NCBI RefSeq assembly: GCF_000327385.1
Contig: NW_008710370.1
Location: 1,552,922 to 1,616,921 of the forward strand
Origin: Lottia gigantea
Taxonomy: Eukaryota; Mollusca; Gastropoda; Lottiidae
Direction: 5' to 3'
DNA length: 64,000 nucleotides
In this document: positions 50,101 to 61,704 of the stretch, piece after piece
Position numbering within the stretch: the stretch's first letter is position 1
How the letters are laid out: every line of letters begins with the position of its first letter
The notes under the pieces: model-generated
The model's database searches: none
Told to the model about the DNA's origin: nothing
The model's input: only the letters and a program-made list of their open reading frames with translations
Program-made: the position numbers and the translations under genes

Positions 50101-53100
50101 ATTCCCATTTTTGTTCAACAATTAAACATTAGGGGGATATCGTCCTCTAAATACCAAACATCAAATTGATTGCCAAGCAAGTTTGTCTTCTGTAGGTTCA
50201 ATACAGATTTATCATATTAAAGAACTTATTACTACATCAAGGGAAATAACTAAGAACATCTGATTATGACCAATTCCCACTTTACCAATATCTCATTGAT
50301 AATACAAATACCACTCTGTTAGTCCTAAAACAGGTCCAGTTGATTGCTTCAGGGGTGTGAAGGCTGATAAAGGTTGAGAACCACTGCATTACATCAGAAG
50401 AATTTTAACTCTTCCTAATATACAATTCTCTTCTTGGAAACATTAATTATCTATTACATAAATCTAGTTCAAATATAATTTGATAAATACATACCTTTTC
50501 ATGTAAAATATGATCACTGTAAGGATAAACTTTATAAGCTCCTCTAATTTTCTTCACTGTAAATAAAATAAAAATTGTACTTTACTGTAATGTATACGTA
50601 TTATTGCATACTTTTTACATGGGGATTTGATTGAGATAGCATTATCAGATACTCTTATTAAACAAAATCATTTTAAGACAATCATTTCAATGCTCTATTA
50701 AAAATACAATTCTTTATTAAGAATATTCTATTTGTATATACAATATACGTAATTTCATTAATCACAATAACAAAACATATTTGTTAACTGAAATTGAAAA
50801 ATTATAATTACAAATCATCTTGGTCCATTGATAGTAGAGCTAAAACCCTACATAAATAAAACCAAATGATGTAACCTGTGTTAACTGAAAAGCTTTCAAT
50901 CACTAATGCCCCTAAGCACACTTTCTTGTCTCGAAATGTTGACATGAGAATAAATTCTATTTGTCCAACTTCAGTAGGGACGCAGGCTGAATTATAAGTG
51001 TCAGTTGTCTGAAGATCTCATAGCATGAAACTCTGAGTAGGAACAACATGTTTGTTTAGGTTCTGTTTTAATATTTCTAATTTCATTGATATACATTATA
51101 ACTATACCATATATATATACTATTTTATTATTATGCTCCTCAGAGAAACAGAAGCCCAATTCTTTGTCAGATTGCCATTATCTTGTTAATTCAAAAAGAC
51201 TTGAATTCTTGATTCTATTACACTTAAATGATGTAATCACACTAGAAGAACGAATGTGATGGGCATGGCTTCGCAATACTCAAGGTATGACAGACATTCT
51301 GTAGATGGAGGGGCAACAGTTTTCAGCACATATAAACTGTGTTTCCACTGAGGGGAAAAAGCCGGCTTTAAGCTAGCTTTCGTGTGTTTCCACTGGGCAA
51401 ATTGTCAAACCGTTACGGGTCGGAAACTGAAAACTTCTCTTTTAGCCTTCGGCAATTTATCGGCTAACTCTAAAGTCAGCTTTCACTTAACCAGTGAAAA
51501 CGCAAAAAGTCATCTTTATCTTGTTCGGCAATAGGGGGCATACTCGTCTTTCAGGTCTATTCATTTCTTACTGATCTAAACAGTAGTCTTGTACATCATG
51601 AGTTGTCAATAATGTGCGACTTTGTGATCGGTAACCTGTTAAACTCAGCGTAAACCCAATGCATTCCTTAGAGCTACCTTTACTTTACAATTCATTATGT
51701 TGGTTACAAGTAGGTATTTTTCGTTTACCCTAAGAAATCGCTGGAGAAAAGAAATGTTTACAAGATAATGCTTTGATACACAGTGATATGATGATATAAA
51801 GTAGAATACAAACCTCCTGGATACAATAATGGAGCAAGGTTGACAAATGCTATACCATGAAAATTAATTCCACCTTCATCTTCCTAGTAAAATATAAATA
51901 ATAATCAGATTTTAACATTTTTCATTCAATTGATTTGTATTTTTTTCTGAACATAATGACCACCAGAAATACAATCTTGCTACACTTTAACTCTTTTGAC
52001 TCTGTTATTTAATGAAAGGCTGTGGCTATTCGCACCACGACAGTACAAAAATGGGTTTTAAAAAAATGTATGGCCATCCCTACCTAACCCTAACATCATT
52101 CTTGACAATCAAAATGGCTTCGGGCTTTAAAAAAAACACAAAACTGTGTCTTATCTTATCCATACCGCTTGTAGCAGCTATAGAGAACATACATCATGAC
52201 GGTGCATTAGTGAAATCAAGTCAATATAACAGTTGACATGGTAAGGACAGAGTTTAGTTGTCATCTTCCTTGATATCTCAAAAGAGCAGTCCACCTGTAT
52301 TTCCATCAGTAATGTAACCAGTAGATTCATATCTGGATATGTCTGTGTACTTGAAGCTCCTAAGTGTAGCAGACACAATGACTCATGACATTATTCAATT
52401 CTTGCTTCTTGGCACCATTGTGTCTTAAATTTGACATTCTAACAACTATTGAGTAACTAAGTAAAGATTGGTCATGAGTTTTAAATTTGATACTTACCTT
52501 TTTACCTTTAGCTCCTGGTGCCTGAGCCAATCTCATAATTTCTACAGGCCATAAGCGATTTTTGGCTATTTCATCTTGAAAGCTAAAAATAGAGTTGTTG
52601 CACATTAGTACGAAACTTTTAGAAACATCGTTATATTCGAACTTAAGACACATAAATTGAATTTGCACAATTCTGCATCAAACAGCGATAATAAAAAAAA
52701 ATCTTGATCAAGAGCAAATAAAAAAGAGTAAAAAGAAATGCTTTGTTCAAGTCCAAGTTTCCTTAAGAAACAGGTACTTCTCTCAGATATAATTTCTTCA
52801 GAGGTTTCTGTACAAAGAATCTGGACAAGACTTGATCAAGATTTAGACTGAAAGACATGGAAAGGCAAGAACATATACAAATATATGATGGTAATCATTA
52901 TTATCACCTTTTAGCTGCAGTACATTCTAAGAAACATCTGCGTTCTGTTGTCCAGGCAACTCTATTCTTTTCTGCGTCTGCTATATGACGAAATTCTCTG
53001 TCATCCTTAGCTCTATAGTCTCCATCTTCATCTTCAATAGGTTCATTAACTATATAGCTATATAAAAAAAATACAAAGTTCAAGATAAGCTAATTTAATA

Positions 53101-56100
53101 TATCTCTCAAATAGCTGCTCACTTTTGCCTCCATTCTACACATATCGAATATCGAATGAGATTAAAAGAAATAGCACACAAAAGTTTTCTAATTTACCAT
53201 AGCTTTCTTCTTGGCGATAGTAAACCATTTCACCAAGTTTCACCCAAATCCTTTGTATAATTTATGCAAGATTGTGGACTGCATGATATAAGGTTGCCAT
53301 GCACCACTTTTTGTTGTGTGAAGGTGGGAAAAGCCTATCTTTTGACTGTATTGTTGTACTGTGTTTGGCACAGAGACATCATAGAATATCCAGTAATGTA
53401 TGATGAAATGAAATGCATTAAAGGGCATCAGCACCAAACAGGCTATATAGCTCAGTAGTGTATTGATAGACTCATTAATAGGTTTGTATAGATAACAAAT
53501 GTTATGACAAATTTGGCTTTTGTCAAGGTGAAATGGAGCAGGCTCAACTCCTATAAAAAGTCACGTTTTATGTCTGGTCCTACCTGTGACGATAACACAT
53601 CCATATATCAATTCTGAGGAACTGGGTTAGTCACGATTTTTCGGGCTAATTCAAAGAAACAAGAATGGCCACTTTTCATTTGCTTTCATTTAAATCATCA
53701 TTGATCTTACCTATTTGGTATAAAAATGGAATTTCCTTGAGCTGTACCAGGTGAACCCCACTTCTTATTTTTATTGGGTAATTCTTTTTCTGACCCTGGC
53801 TTCAACTGACCATTTGCAAAAACAACTGGTGCTTCTCTCTAAAAGAAAATTCAGACGGCTTGACATAAATTTACTTGAAATAAACAAAATAAATCACAGC
53901 AAGATTCTGAAGATAACTTTCCAAAGAACATGAAATACATCTACCATGTTTGTCACAAATTTAAACAATGTCATTTTCTTTGTACTTGTTGAAATGTCAT
54001 CTGAATAACTTTTAATGTAAAAATAAGCTTATTTCATCAGTTATAATTCAAACTAGTCCAAGACCTAATCACATATATATGCAACTAATCAAATTCACAA
54101 AATCATAAAAAAGAGTGTCTTCTATACTACTTGAAGATAAACCATATTCTATATGGCTAACTTGATTCATACGAATTCTGATATTTTTCAACCAGAAATC
54201 AATATTTTTCGCTTTTTTTTTGGGAGGAGTAAAATAAAATTACTACTTTGGCCAGAAAAATAGCGGAAGTCTGGGATCCCTGATATATTGTATATATAGT
54301 TGTAAACAAAAATAATAATATAATTCTTGGCTCAAGGTTTTATTTTTATCATCTTGTCTACTAATAATCTTCTAGGATTTTTTAATCCACTTTTTTTGAA
54401 CAAAATCTTCTCAAAAACCAAGTAATAAAACAGTATTTCTCTGTGTGATGTTGAAATGGACCCATGTAAAATGATGGGTTGCATTATTTTCATTTAAGAA
54501 AATGAAAATTCTAATACTTATATGAATAGAAAGTAAAGGTGTTCTAATGACTGGTACTAATACTGGTTTGTCTCACATGTCCATAATCAATTCATAATTA
54601 GCTGAATTAGAAGAGAATTACCAGCAGAATTCCAATCAGCGACCGATCAAGAAAGGTCAAAAAGTACTTTTTTGTTTATCAAGACTGTTCATACATTGCC
54701 ATTTATGATTGGTTAAATCTCTTAATTATATGCAATAAGAACATAATGATATGATTAAGATTACATAATAATTTATTAGAAACATCAATTTATCAAATAG
54801 TTTGCTTAATTTGACACTAAAAAATAAGGAAACCCATCTTCAACTGGATAAAATGCTTACATCAGCAGTAACTGGAATAGGTAAAGCAGCAGCAAAATAA
54901 TATTGAGCTCCAGATAACATCCAAGATTCTGGTGGTGATAACAAATTCTCTATTGTTATTTTCATTAAGTTACCATCTTTTAGATGTTTATCACTAAGTA
55001 GAGGTTCTTGTGTTGATAGATTGACATCAAGTTCAGCCTAAAAAAGATTAATATAAATATTGAGTGATTTTAAGTAATAAACTAATAATTTTATACACAA
55101 TGAATACAGTGAATTATCAATAAGGCTAAACAAATTCCTCAGTTTTTATCATGAATGTGTCTATTATACCAATAAATATACAAGTCCTGTGTTTTTTGTA
55201 CCTAAACTTTAACTACAATGGAAAATCACTGAATTTTAATTGACATTTCATGTGTGTATGTATCTTTTCTGAGGAGCATTAGACTCCTTTTGAGGCTCGC
55301 AAAGCAAATTACTTCACCTATTGAAAAGATGGCAACGATCACCGATCAATAGCGAGAAAATGAGCATAAAACTGGCTTTTATAAGAAATTATGTGTAAGG
55401 GTAAACTTCATCTGAAGGTATCATTAAATAGCCAAATCAATTCCGATTTTAATAATGTACAATTTCAGAATGGAGAAGAAAGCATTAAAAATGCCTAGAT
55501 GATGATTTTTTGCAGTGACACAGTGACATTAAGTTACCTTATTATACGCCCACATCTCTCTATGTGGACATATATTGTCAGCACCCCTGTCCGTCCATCG
55601 GTCCGTGAACATTTACTTGTAAACGCTCTAAAATTTTTTTAGATTTTTTGATGGAATCAAATGAAATTCGGAATGTGTATACATATTCATAAAACGAAGA
55701 TCAAGTTTGAATTTGAGCTATTTTCGACCGTTATTGCCCTTGCCCCCAAAATCTTGAATACTTACCATCTGCATGCCGTGGTGGGCGTATATGGCTGTGG
55801 TCCACTATCTTTATGTTTGTGTTATGAGCCTCTTTCTGGATTCAATATGGCTGACGTGTGCATGAAAAATGTTTGACTTACAAACTTCTTTTGTTTATAG
55901 CAGATTAGATTATTATACTGCATTTTTATGTTGGTGTATAAAAAAACAATTATAATCTTACCTTTGGAATATCTGAGTTTTCTAAAGGAGAACCAGGCAG
56001 GGTATTCACAATTAATGTGTAGTTAGCTTTAGTCTCTCCTGAAAACATAAACAATGAAGCACAATTAGCTTAAAAATCTGATGTGAGCTGATACATACAA

Positions 56101-59100
56101 TATGTAAATAGATGGAGTAAATGTTTTATCAAATTGAAAATAAATATTTCCCAACGAAGCCGGTCATGTACGTCTTGTCACATGATAAACCAGCGTTTAT
56201 TTCCCCATAACGATAACAAGATCCACATTCATTCCTTATATTTACATTGGTTTATCTTTTCTGATAAAATACGCCAAAATTTTCTATTTTTGGGTAAAAA
56301 TACCCGAAACCGTTATTGCTTCATTCACCGATATCTGTCAATCAAGTTCACCGCCCCTAACAATATAGTTCTATAAATCAATAGTCTTATTTGGATGATA
56401 GAATTATCAATATTTAAATTTACAATTGTTGTTAATATTTCAATGGAATAATAAATATTTAATAATTCTATCATCCAAATAAGACTGCTGATTTATAGCT
56501 CTGGGTAAAAAACTTGGGTCAATTGTTGTTTTCGTTTTCGATGTATGCATATGCTCATATTCACAGAATCAAACATAGTAGTAAATATTCTCACCTCTAA
56601 CTAAGGGTAATAAATCTACTGTACATTGCCCCAATAAATAAGTTTTTTCTTCTTTCTGTCGCTTTTCTTTTGGTAAAACTTCAACAATTGTCACTGAAAT
56701 GAATTTTAAAATGTTTATAAGTTTGAAACAAGTAAACTTACTGATTTATATTCAAGTGTAGAAATAGGGCAGCCATTGATCATTGTCTGGTGACTTTAGC
56801 CTTTTATCTGACAGTTAAACTGTCTGTTATCTATATCCCTTATTTCCCATGTTCCTGGAGTAACGGTACGATGATAATTATCATCTAGCCGTTTCACTCA
56901 CAATCCCATATTCTCGTCATTAATTTTCTATCAATAAGATTCCTTCAAACAAATTATTGCGGGAAAAAGTTTGAATAACGAGACACAAAATTTTAGTAAC
57001 AAATTAGCTTTCTGATAATTTAGTCTCAAAGTCCATGTTTGAGTTTTATATAGTTTTCAGAAGAAGAATGAAAAAAATATCTTTAATAATCTTTACAACA
57101 GAATATTCATATTTGAAATGGCATGTGAATCAATGATTAGGTAAAGCGAGTTCGACAACTTGAATGAATTATGTCCCCTTCAATTTCGCTATTACCAGAA
57201 AAATCCCACCTGAATAGTTTGAAAAAAGTTGAAAAAGTGTTAGAAACTTAATATTCACAAAAAATTTTTACATCGAAGGATTATCAAAGATAGCTTGCGT
57301 TGCAAGGTAACATACGCCCACTCGCAGCTGTCAGAAATAATAAAACAGTCTTTAGTGACTAAAGTACGAATTTTCTCATATTGAAGAAATTATTCATGCT
57401 GAATAATTCCACAAAATTTTTTAAAATCAATATCAATAACCCAAATACAACAAACAATTAAATCACACAGCTCTAATCAAGGGCAAAAAACAACTTTTGA
57501 TGCGTGTTTACAAAGTCAAGGGCAATAACTCAAAAAATGTTCATCAAAAATATCTCGTTAGAACTTGTCCGAGATCTTATCAATTCCAATGATCACACCA
57601 AGTTTCATCAGAATCGGTTGAAAACTGTAGCTTCTATTGTGCTCATGAACAAATTTTGATGCGTTTTTACAAAGTCAAGGGCAATAACTCAAAAACTGTT
57701 CATCGAAAATGCGTCAAGTTAGAACTTGTCCGAGATCTTATGAATTCTAATGATCACACCAAGTTTAATCAGAATCGGTTGAAAACTGTAGCTTCAATCC
57801 TGCTCACGAACTATTTTTAACAAATTTCAAGGCGTTCTAAGTCAAGGGCAATATCTCAAAAACCGTTAATCGAAAATATGTCAAATTCGAACTTGACCGA
57901 GATCTTATCAATCTTAAGCATCACACCAAGTTTTATCAAAATCAGATAAAAACTGTAGTCTCTATAGTGCTCACAAGAAATGTTGACCGACGGACCGACA
58001 GACATGGGCGACGACAATATACGACCACATATTCATGTGGGCGTATAAAAAGGTGGTTGGTGCGAGGGGGGGGCAAACGTGCAATCGAGGGGGGCAATTT
58101 AGCAGCAAAGCACCTTGACAGACGATTAAACGTCGGGAAATTGACTTTCACAGAGTATTTTAGATTTGAGATTATTTTTGTTAAAACACACAAGTTATAA
58201 TACGTTACATTTCTTATGCCGTTTCAGTTTAAATGTAGTCGGGTATGTTCTTAAGTAGGCCTACAGATAGGAATACTTAGTATTTTGTTGAACCATTTCG
58301 CATAACGCAGCCCTGAAAGCCATGACCTTGTTTTTCGTTACGTAAAATCAAAATATCGAAATACTCATCATATGATCGACAACGCAAGAGCAGCTGACTG
58401 GTGCATTTACTCCACCATAAAATGCCTGACCAGAATGACCATTGTTGGCCATTCACTCAGACTCTGCCGCTCCTATTGACTCAGGAAAAAGAAAAGGTGT
58501 ATTTTATAAAAGCGACCGGTACATTTTTCTAGGGGGGGCAAAGGTCGAGCAGCTGACATGGAAAGAGCATCTAGTCGTTCGCATGGGACAATAAACCAAG
58601 GTCCCGTGTGCTACAGGCTGTGCAAGTTAAAGAACCCTTGACAGTTGTAAATTGAAAAAGAGCAGGCTAATGCTGTTGTCCTGGCAAAATTTCCCTCATT
58701 GCACAGCATTGTGTTGCCCTTCTTCATTAGCCCAATTAACACAAGAGTAGGACGTAAAACTCTATTATTTCATTTCACATTATTTTGTCAAAAGAAATAT
58801 CAAGAGTGTTCACAAGCCAAAAATTGAATGCACTTCCATGAACAACTCGAATAACTTACATAAAACATATTTTTCCATATTTCTAATTTCAATATGGTTC
58901 ATCTTTTAGTGATAAAATAAACAAATTTTGACGAAAACTTTGTGAAATTGTCAAGAATTGTACAATTGCGGACAAGCGGATGATGGACATGAGGCCACAT
59001 CAATTTATATGCTCCATATTTCATGAAGAACATTTGGCAGAATGGCAACTATCACCAGCACAAAATATGCAACTTTTATTCATCAACTTCTTTTTAACAA

Positions 59101-61683
59101 TTTTTGTTTTTGATGGGGGCCCTTCCTTTAGTGACCGTTACTTGTCCAAATCTGTAATTAATTTGTTCCAATTAAGTGTTTATCAAATGCTTTTCGAACA
59201 ACAAGGACAGTTTCTTAATAAATGTTCAATATTTTTATCAAAATAGAGTTAAACTGATCTTCTAAATCAATTAAAATACTTGTAGAGGGTTTGTCCCTTT
59301 CAAAAGCTTCCATTGTTGGGTTTTCTGTTTCAATTGTACTAAAATTTTAAATGACCCACATTGTCCATAATTTGTTCATAAGCCTCGCTCCTGGAAGGTC
59401 ATCTTTGTCTTCATCCATGCTTAGATCAGGAAAAAAACACCAAGCACTTTTGACTTGTAGCTGTTCTTTTACAACACGCATGTCAGTCCAATTTACTGAA
59501 CACTAATTTTCTTTGCACACGCAAAAAAATTTCAATGAATGACCATGATCGTGAGGTTATCAAAAAGACCAAGATAAAAGTCAATGTTGAGAGAGTTAAA
59601 ATACAATAAGAGATTCTGATTAGGATGACCCAATTGAGGTATTCCAATTACCCTTCTAGGTCAATGTCATGGTTGAAACAAGAAGGGTTCAATGATATTT
59701 TGAATACATAAGCTTATATAAGATAGCTTGCCAGGCAAGGTAATATACGCCCACTGGCAGCTTTGACTTTGAACATAAATATTTAGCAGTACAGTAACAA
59801 TCACCAGTATGAAATATTCAACCTTCAATCATACACTTCTTTTGAACTCTGTAGCACAACATGTTCAATCTTTAGCTCGTGAAAACTCTAGAAGACAAAT
59901 ATTCAATCTTCAGGGCAGTACTGAATAATAAAACGAGTTTTCAAGATCAAGGACAATATTATTCAGTATCAGAAAAGGGCAAAACTTGAGCCAAATTGGT
60001 GTATTTGGCAAAAAGTCGACTTTTTCATATTTGCCTCTATGACCAATCAAATTCAAACTTGAAGGAGGTGAAATGCAGATCTTGATATTTTGTTTTGTGT
60101 TTTACATCCATGATTTTACAAGATTCTGCTTATTACTTGGAATTAGGACCCAATAGCATCAACAATTGTCATTAATTATTCTGTTATCTGTTAACCCTTT
60201 CAACCTATCGACCGATTTACCGGCCACACACTTACGCAATATATACTCGAGCAGCCGGTATACCAGACGGCCGTTACTTTTATTACTTGGAGTTCAATTA
60301 AATGTGGTAAGACAATATAAGTCAATGTTTAAAATGCTGTCAAATTCAAACATTAAAATCTCTATATAGTTATGTATTCAGTTTGATCAAGAAAAGATAT
60401 AAAATTATCAACATTTCTATATAATAATACAACTAAACTTACAGACAACTGGTTTGTGTGCTATTTCATCCAAAGCTTGGGGATCGTCATAGCAACAATT
60501 TAAAACAGCGTTGAAATTTATTTCTGCTGCGCCTTCACCTGTGCTGTCAATTTTCTGTGACTCTCCCAATATTTTCTCACCAAATTCTGCTTTTACAACA
60601 AAACTCACAGCATCACCTTTTTGACCTCTCTATAATACAAAACATGTACATGTGTCTAATAAATAACTAGAAACATAGAAAGGCTTGTCGAATACAATAA
60701 AGTCAAATCTTCCCGGTGTAGCTAAATTTAGACTCCATGTTAGTGTGGGTGTAAAATTCCAAATTCCAGAACTCTACAAACTATCCGAAATGGGTCAGAA
60801 AAGACATAGCAATCGGAACTAAAGATGTCCCAAAGGATGTCCACAAGTTTGTGATTGACAGCGAAAGAATATTTTAAAACATATTTCATAATCACAACTA
60901 TGTTTCTTCATGTAACATAAATTCTAGTACTCTTATTCATACTAACACTAGCAATACTGTTTCTTAATAATAACAGAATTTCCAGCCTGGCTCAATTAAA
61001 AACTATACATCCTTGTCATACACAAATATATGCACGTACTTTGGCTGAATTTAAGTCTCATTTTCTAACCCAAATCGGACAATTCGAAGAGCTCGGAATT
61101 TGGAATTTTACACCAACCGCATGAATCTGTATTAAAATTGACTAGCCACAAAATTTCATATTTTAATATTAAAAGCTTAATAAATTTGGAATGAGTTATG
61201 TTAAGCTAAAACTAACTTAAATTATTTTTGCGAGATTTAAAGATATTCTAGTATTGAGAAATATTCACGGAGATTAAAGGGGTATTCCGCTTTTTTGTAA
61301 AAAGTTTTCATAACAAAATCGTCATAAATTATACCTGAAAATATTTCTAAGGTATGCTATTTACATCTATGTATCTTCTTGATACTATCAGTTAAAACCT
61401 TGAGAATATGTAGAAGACATATTTCTCTTACGTAATGTATTCAAATATTTTTGGCATTTAAAAATTAACAGCTGGATTTTTATAGTTAAATCTTTCAGAT
61501 TAAATTATTTTAGATTGGTGTACAGTTTTCAAAAAAAAAAAAAATTTCCAACCTGACACAAACAAAAAATAATTTGCAAGCACATGGCTTTCTAAAAACC
61601 CAACTCACTAAATTTCGTGCAGCAACAACTGATATTGTAATTGGTTCAGGTGCTCTAACTGGGGGTACTTCAATTTCTGCCAT
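34939..61683 (-). CDS. CFAP70: CFAP70 (TTC18) ciliary protein, 28 coding exons, about 1,108 aa
   Basis: Axonemal protein linked to outer dynein arms in motile cilia and flagella. Coding exons: 61683-61609, 60629-60443, 56693-56595, 56038-55962, 55037-54861, 53838-53711, 53057-52908, 52582-52498, 51883-51814, 50556-50495, 50031-49897 (or 49882), 48944-48781, 47155-47095, 46266-46205, 45780-45724, 44919-44781, 44188-44003, 43518-43438, 43021-42969, 41974-41859, 40992-40834, 40016-39876, 39456-39242, 38939-38775, 38607-38446, 38097-38008, 36930-36781, 35019-34939. Phases agree throughout. Motifs matching vertebrate CFAP70 include [72 protein letters not shown] and a C-terminal EVGFGNPQF. Length is close to the human protein (about 1,120 aa). 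The frame stays open from the ATG at 61683 up to the acceptor at 61702, so an earlier start in another exon is possible. Confidence 0.93.
35829..35978. repeat. 150-bp near-perfect palindrome in a CFAP70 intron
   Basis: The left arm starts AAGGAATGACCTGAACATTT, and the right arm is its complement ending at 35978. About 70 bases pair on each side with roughly 10 percent mismatch and a very short loop. It is either a foldback MITE or a long hairpin RNA precursor. It lies between CFAP70 exons 27 and 28. Confidence 0.7.
40222..40720. mobile_element. Possible MITE in a CFAP70 intron
   Basis: Ends ATAATCCCTTACA and TGTAAAAGGGATTAT form an imperfect inverted repeat. Internally, ttctcagacc/ggttctcagaac words recur. 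No clear target duplication. It lies between exons 21 and 22. Confidence 0.3.
42140..42385. repeat. End-less relative of the MITE at 48320-48767
   Basis: Shares long blocks with that element (gcgtattttgttaaaatc; gcctattgaaccaaaaactc; cacagaaaaggaacattgaa) in the same orientation, but the terminal repeats are missing. It lies between CFAP70 exons 19 and 20. Confidence 0.65.
43560..43765 (-). mobile_element. SINE copy, head truncated
   Basis: Shares the central domain with 33,344-33,661 (ctgtcaagggat; gtctcaatcgaatgac on the plus strand). Intron between CFAP70 exons 17 and 18. Confidence 0.6.
44245..44515 (-). mobile_element. SINE copy with (ATTTC)n tail
   Basis: Minus-strand SINE with ctgacatggaaaaagcgtct, then gtcgttcgaatgggac, then ctacaggctgtgcacg. 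It ends in a pentanucleotide run (aaatg repeated on the plus strand, 44255-44275), the usual kind of short tandem tail. Intron between CFAP70 exons 16 and 17. Confidence 0.65.
44781..61683 (-). CDS. CFAP70: N-terminal half of CFAP70 (exons 1-16)
   Basis: Residues 1 to about 576. The first 120 residues ([12 protein letters not shown], then [15 protein letters not shown]) resemble the beta-rich, C2-like N-terminus of the family. Residues 200-330 carry the conserved [19 protein letters not shown] and [10 protein letters not shown] blocks, followed by [14 protein letters not shown] and [20 protein letters not shown]. Exon 11 encodes a Lys/Ser-rich linker ([19 protein letters not shown]). Exon 12 has [20 protein letters not shown], and exons 13-16 carry [12 protein letters not shown] and the strongly conserved [15 protein letters not shown] block. 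Several introns hold Pearl elements and MITEs. Confidence 0.9.
46540..46990 (+). repeat. Degenerate Pearl core-A units
   Basis: Two to three diverged units with caccaagtttcatcaaaatc and tcaagaattgtgccttctag. No recognisable ends. Intron between CFAP70 exons 13 and 14. Confidence 0.55.
48100..48220 (+). repeat. Right-end fragment of a Pearl element
   Basis: Carries acagacagacatgggcaac and the right end cataatgtgggtgtataaa. Only the 3' portion remains. Intron between CFAP70 exons 12 and 13. Confidence 0.6.
48320..48767. mobile_element. 448-bp MITE with TA target duplication, abutting a splice donor
   Basis: The inverted ends are TCGTGGGTGACCGCTTGAAA and a complement with one mismatch. TA flanks both sides (48318-48319 and 48768-48769), as for Tc1/mariner-type elements. 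The interior has repeated cctcgtata and tacgaggtt words. The right edge is six bases from the GTAAGT donor (48780-48775, minus strand) of CFAP70 exon 12. Confidence 0.75.
51326..51513. mobile_element. Possible short MITE
   Basis: Ends GTGTTTCCACTG and CAGTGAAAACGC form an imperfect inverted repeat around a GC-richer interior with two gtttccactg words. Intron between CFAP70 exons 9 and 10. Confidence 0.35.
53441..53552 (+). mobile_element. tRNA-like SINE head
   Basis: TATAGCTCAGTAGTG (53446-53460) is a good A box. CAGGCTCAACTCC near 53540-53552 is a plausible B box, but the spacing is longer than in a tRNA. Intron between CFAP70 exons 6 and 7. Confidence 0.35.
54522..54835 (-). repeat. Dispersed repeat R, uninterrupted copy
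   Basis: Reverse-complement match to 18823-18984 joined to 20645-20782, without the Pearl element found there. It ends about 25 bases from the donor of CFAP70 exon 5. Non-coding, family unknown. Confidence 0.75.
55541..55810 (-). mobile_element. Compact Pearl/HINE-like element, reversed
   Basis: On the minus strand it ends in cacatagagagatgtgggcg plus tataa (plus strand 55541 onward) after the ggacggac-type run. It starts near 55810 with agatagtgga, then catatacgcccac. Only about one core unit lies between. Intron between CFAP70 exons 4 and 5. Confidence 0.6.
56371..56499. repeat. 129-bp palindrome in a CFAP70 intron
   Basis: Arms of about 45 bases beginning CTATAAATCAATAGTCTTAT (left) and the complement with a few mismatches, enclosing an AT-rich loop of about 35 bases. 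Probably a short foldback MITE. Between exons 3 and 4. Confidence 0.65.
57289..58050 (+). mobile_element. Pearl/HINE-like element, core-B type, complete ends
   Basis: Left end gatagcttgcgttgcaagg then taacatacgcccac and cagctgtcag. Core-B units start near 57513, 57672 and 57839 (aagtcaagggcaat..., 159-167 bp apart). A gaccgacggaccgacagac run and the right end ttcatgtgggcgtataaaa complete it. CFAP70 intron between exons 2 and 3. Confidence 0.8.
58555..58990 (+). mobile_element. SINE copy followed by a Pearl core fragment
   Basis: 58555-58755 is a plus-strand SINE: ctagtcgttcgcatgggac, gtgtgctacaggctgtgc, ccctcattgcac, tail acaagagtaggacg. From about 58785 to 58990 there is diverged Pearl core-A sequence (tcaagaattgtac). 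CFAP70 intron between exons 2 and 3. Confidence 0.6.
59722..59960 (+). mobile_element. Pearl/HINE-like left end, truncated
   Basis: gatagcttgccaggcaagg then taatatacgcccac and tggcagctttgactttga, almost identical to the copy at 25892. The element loses its core and right end after about 240 bases. CFAP70 intron between exons 2 and 3. Confidence 0.7.
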
Positions 61684-61701
61684 ACTTTTTACTTCTCTAA
61701 C
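61609..61701 (-). promoter_or_regulatory. CFAP70: First coding exon of CFAP70 with an upstream splice acceptor
   Basis: A polypyrimidine tract and CAG (61704-61702) precede the start codon at 61683 by 18 bases. This suggests at least one upstream leader exon, probably towards the divergent promoter near 63.6 kb. I could not identify that exon. Confidence 0.5.
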
Positions 61702-61704
61702 CTG

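Noticed and set aside
52012-52236. 74-residue plus-strand ORF
   Set aside because: Antisense to a CFAP70 intron, no matching splice sites and no recognised domain.
58980-59246. 88-residue plus-strand ORF
   Set aside because: Begins in degraded Pearl core sequence and lacks splice context or recognisable domains.
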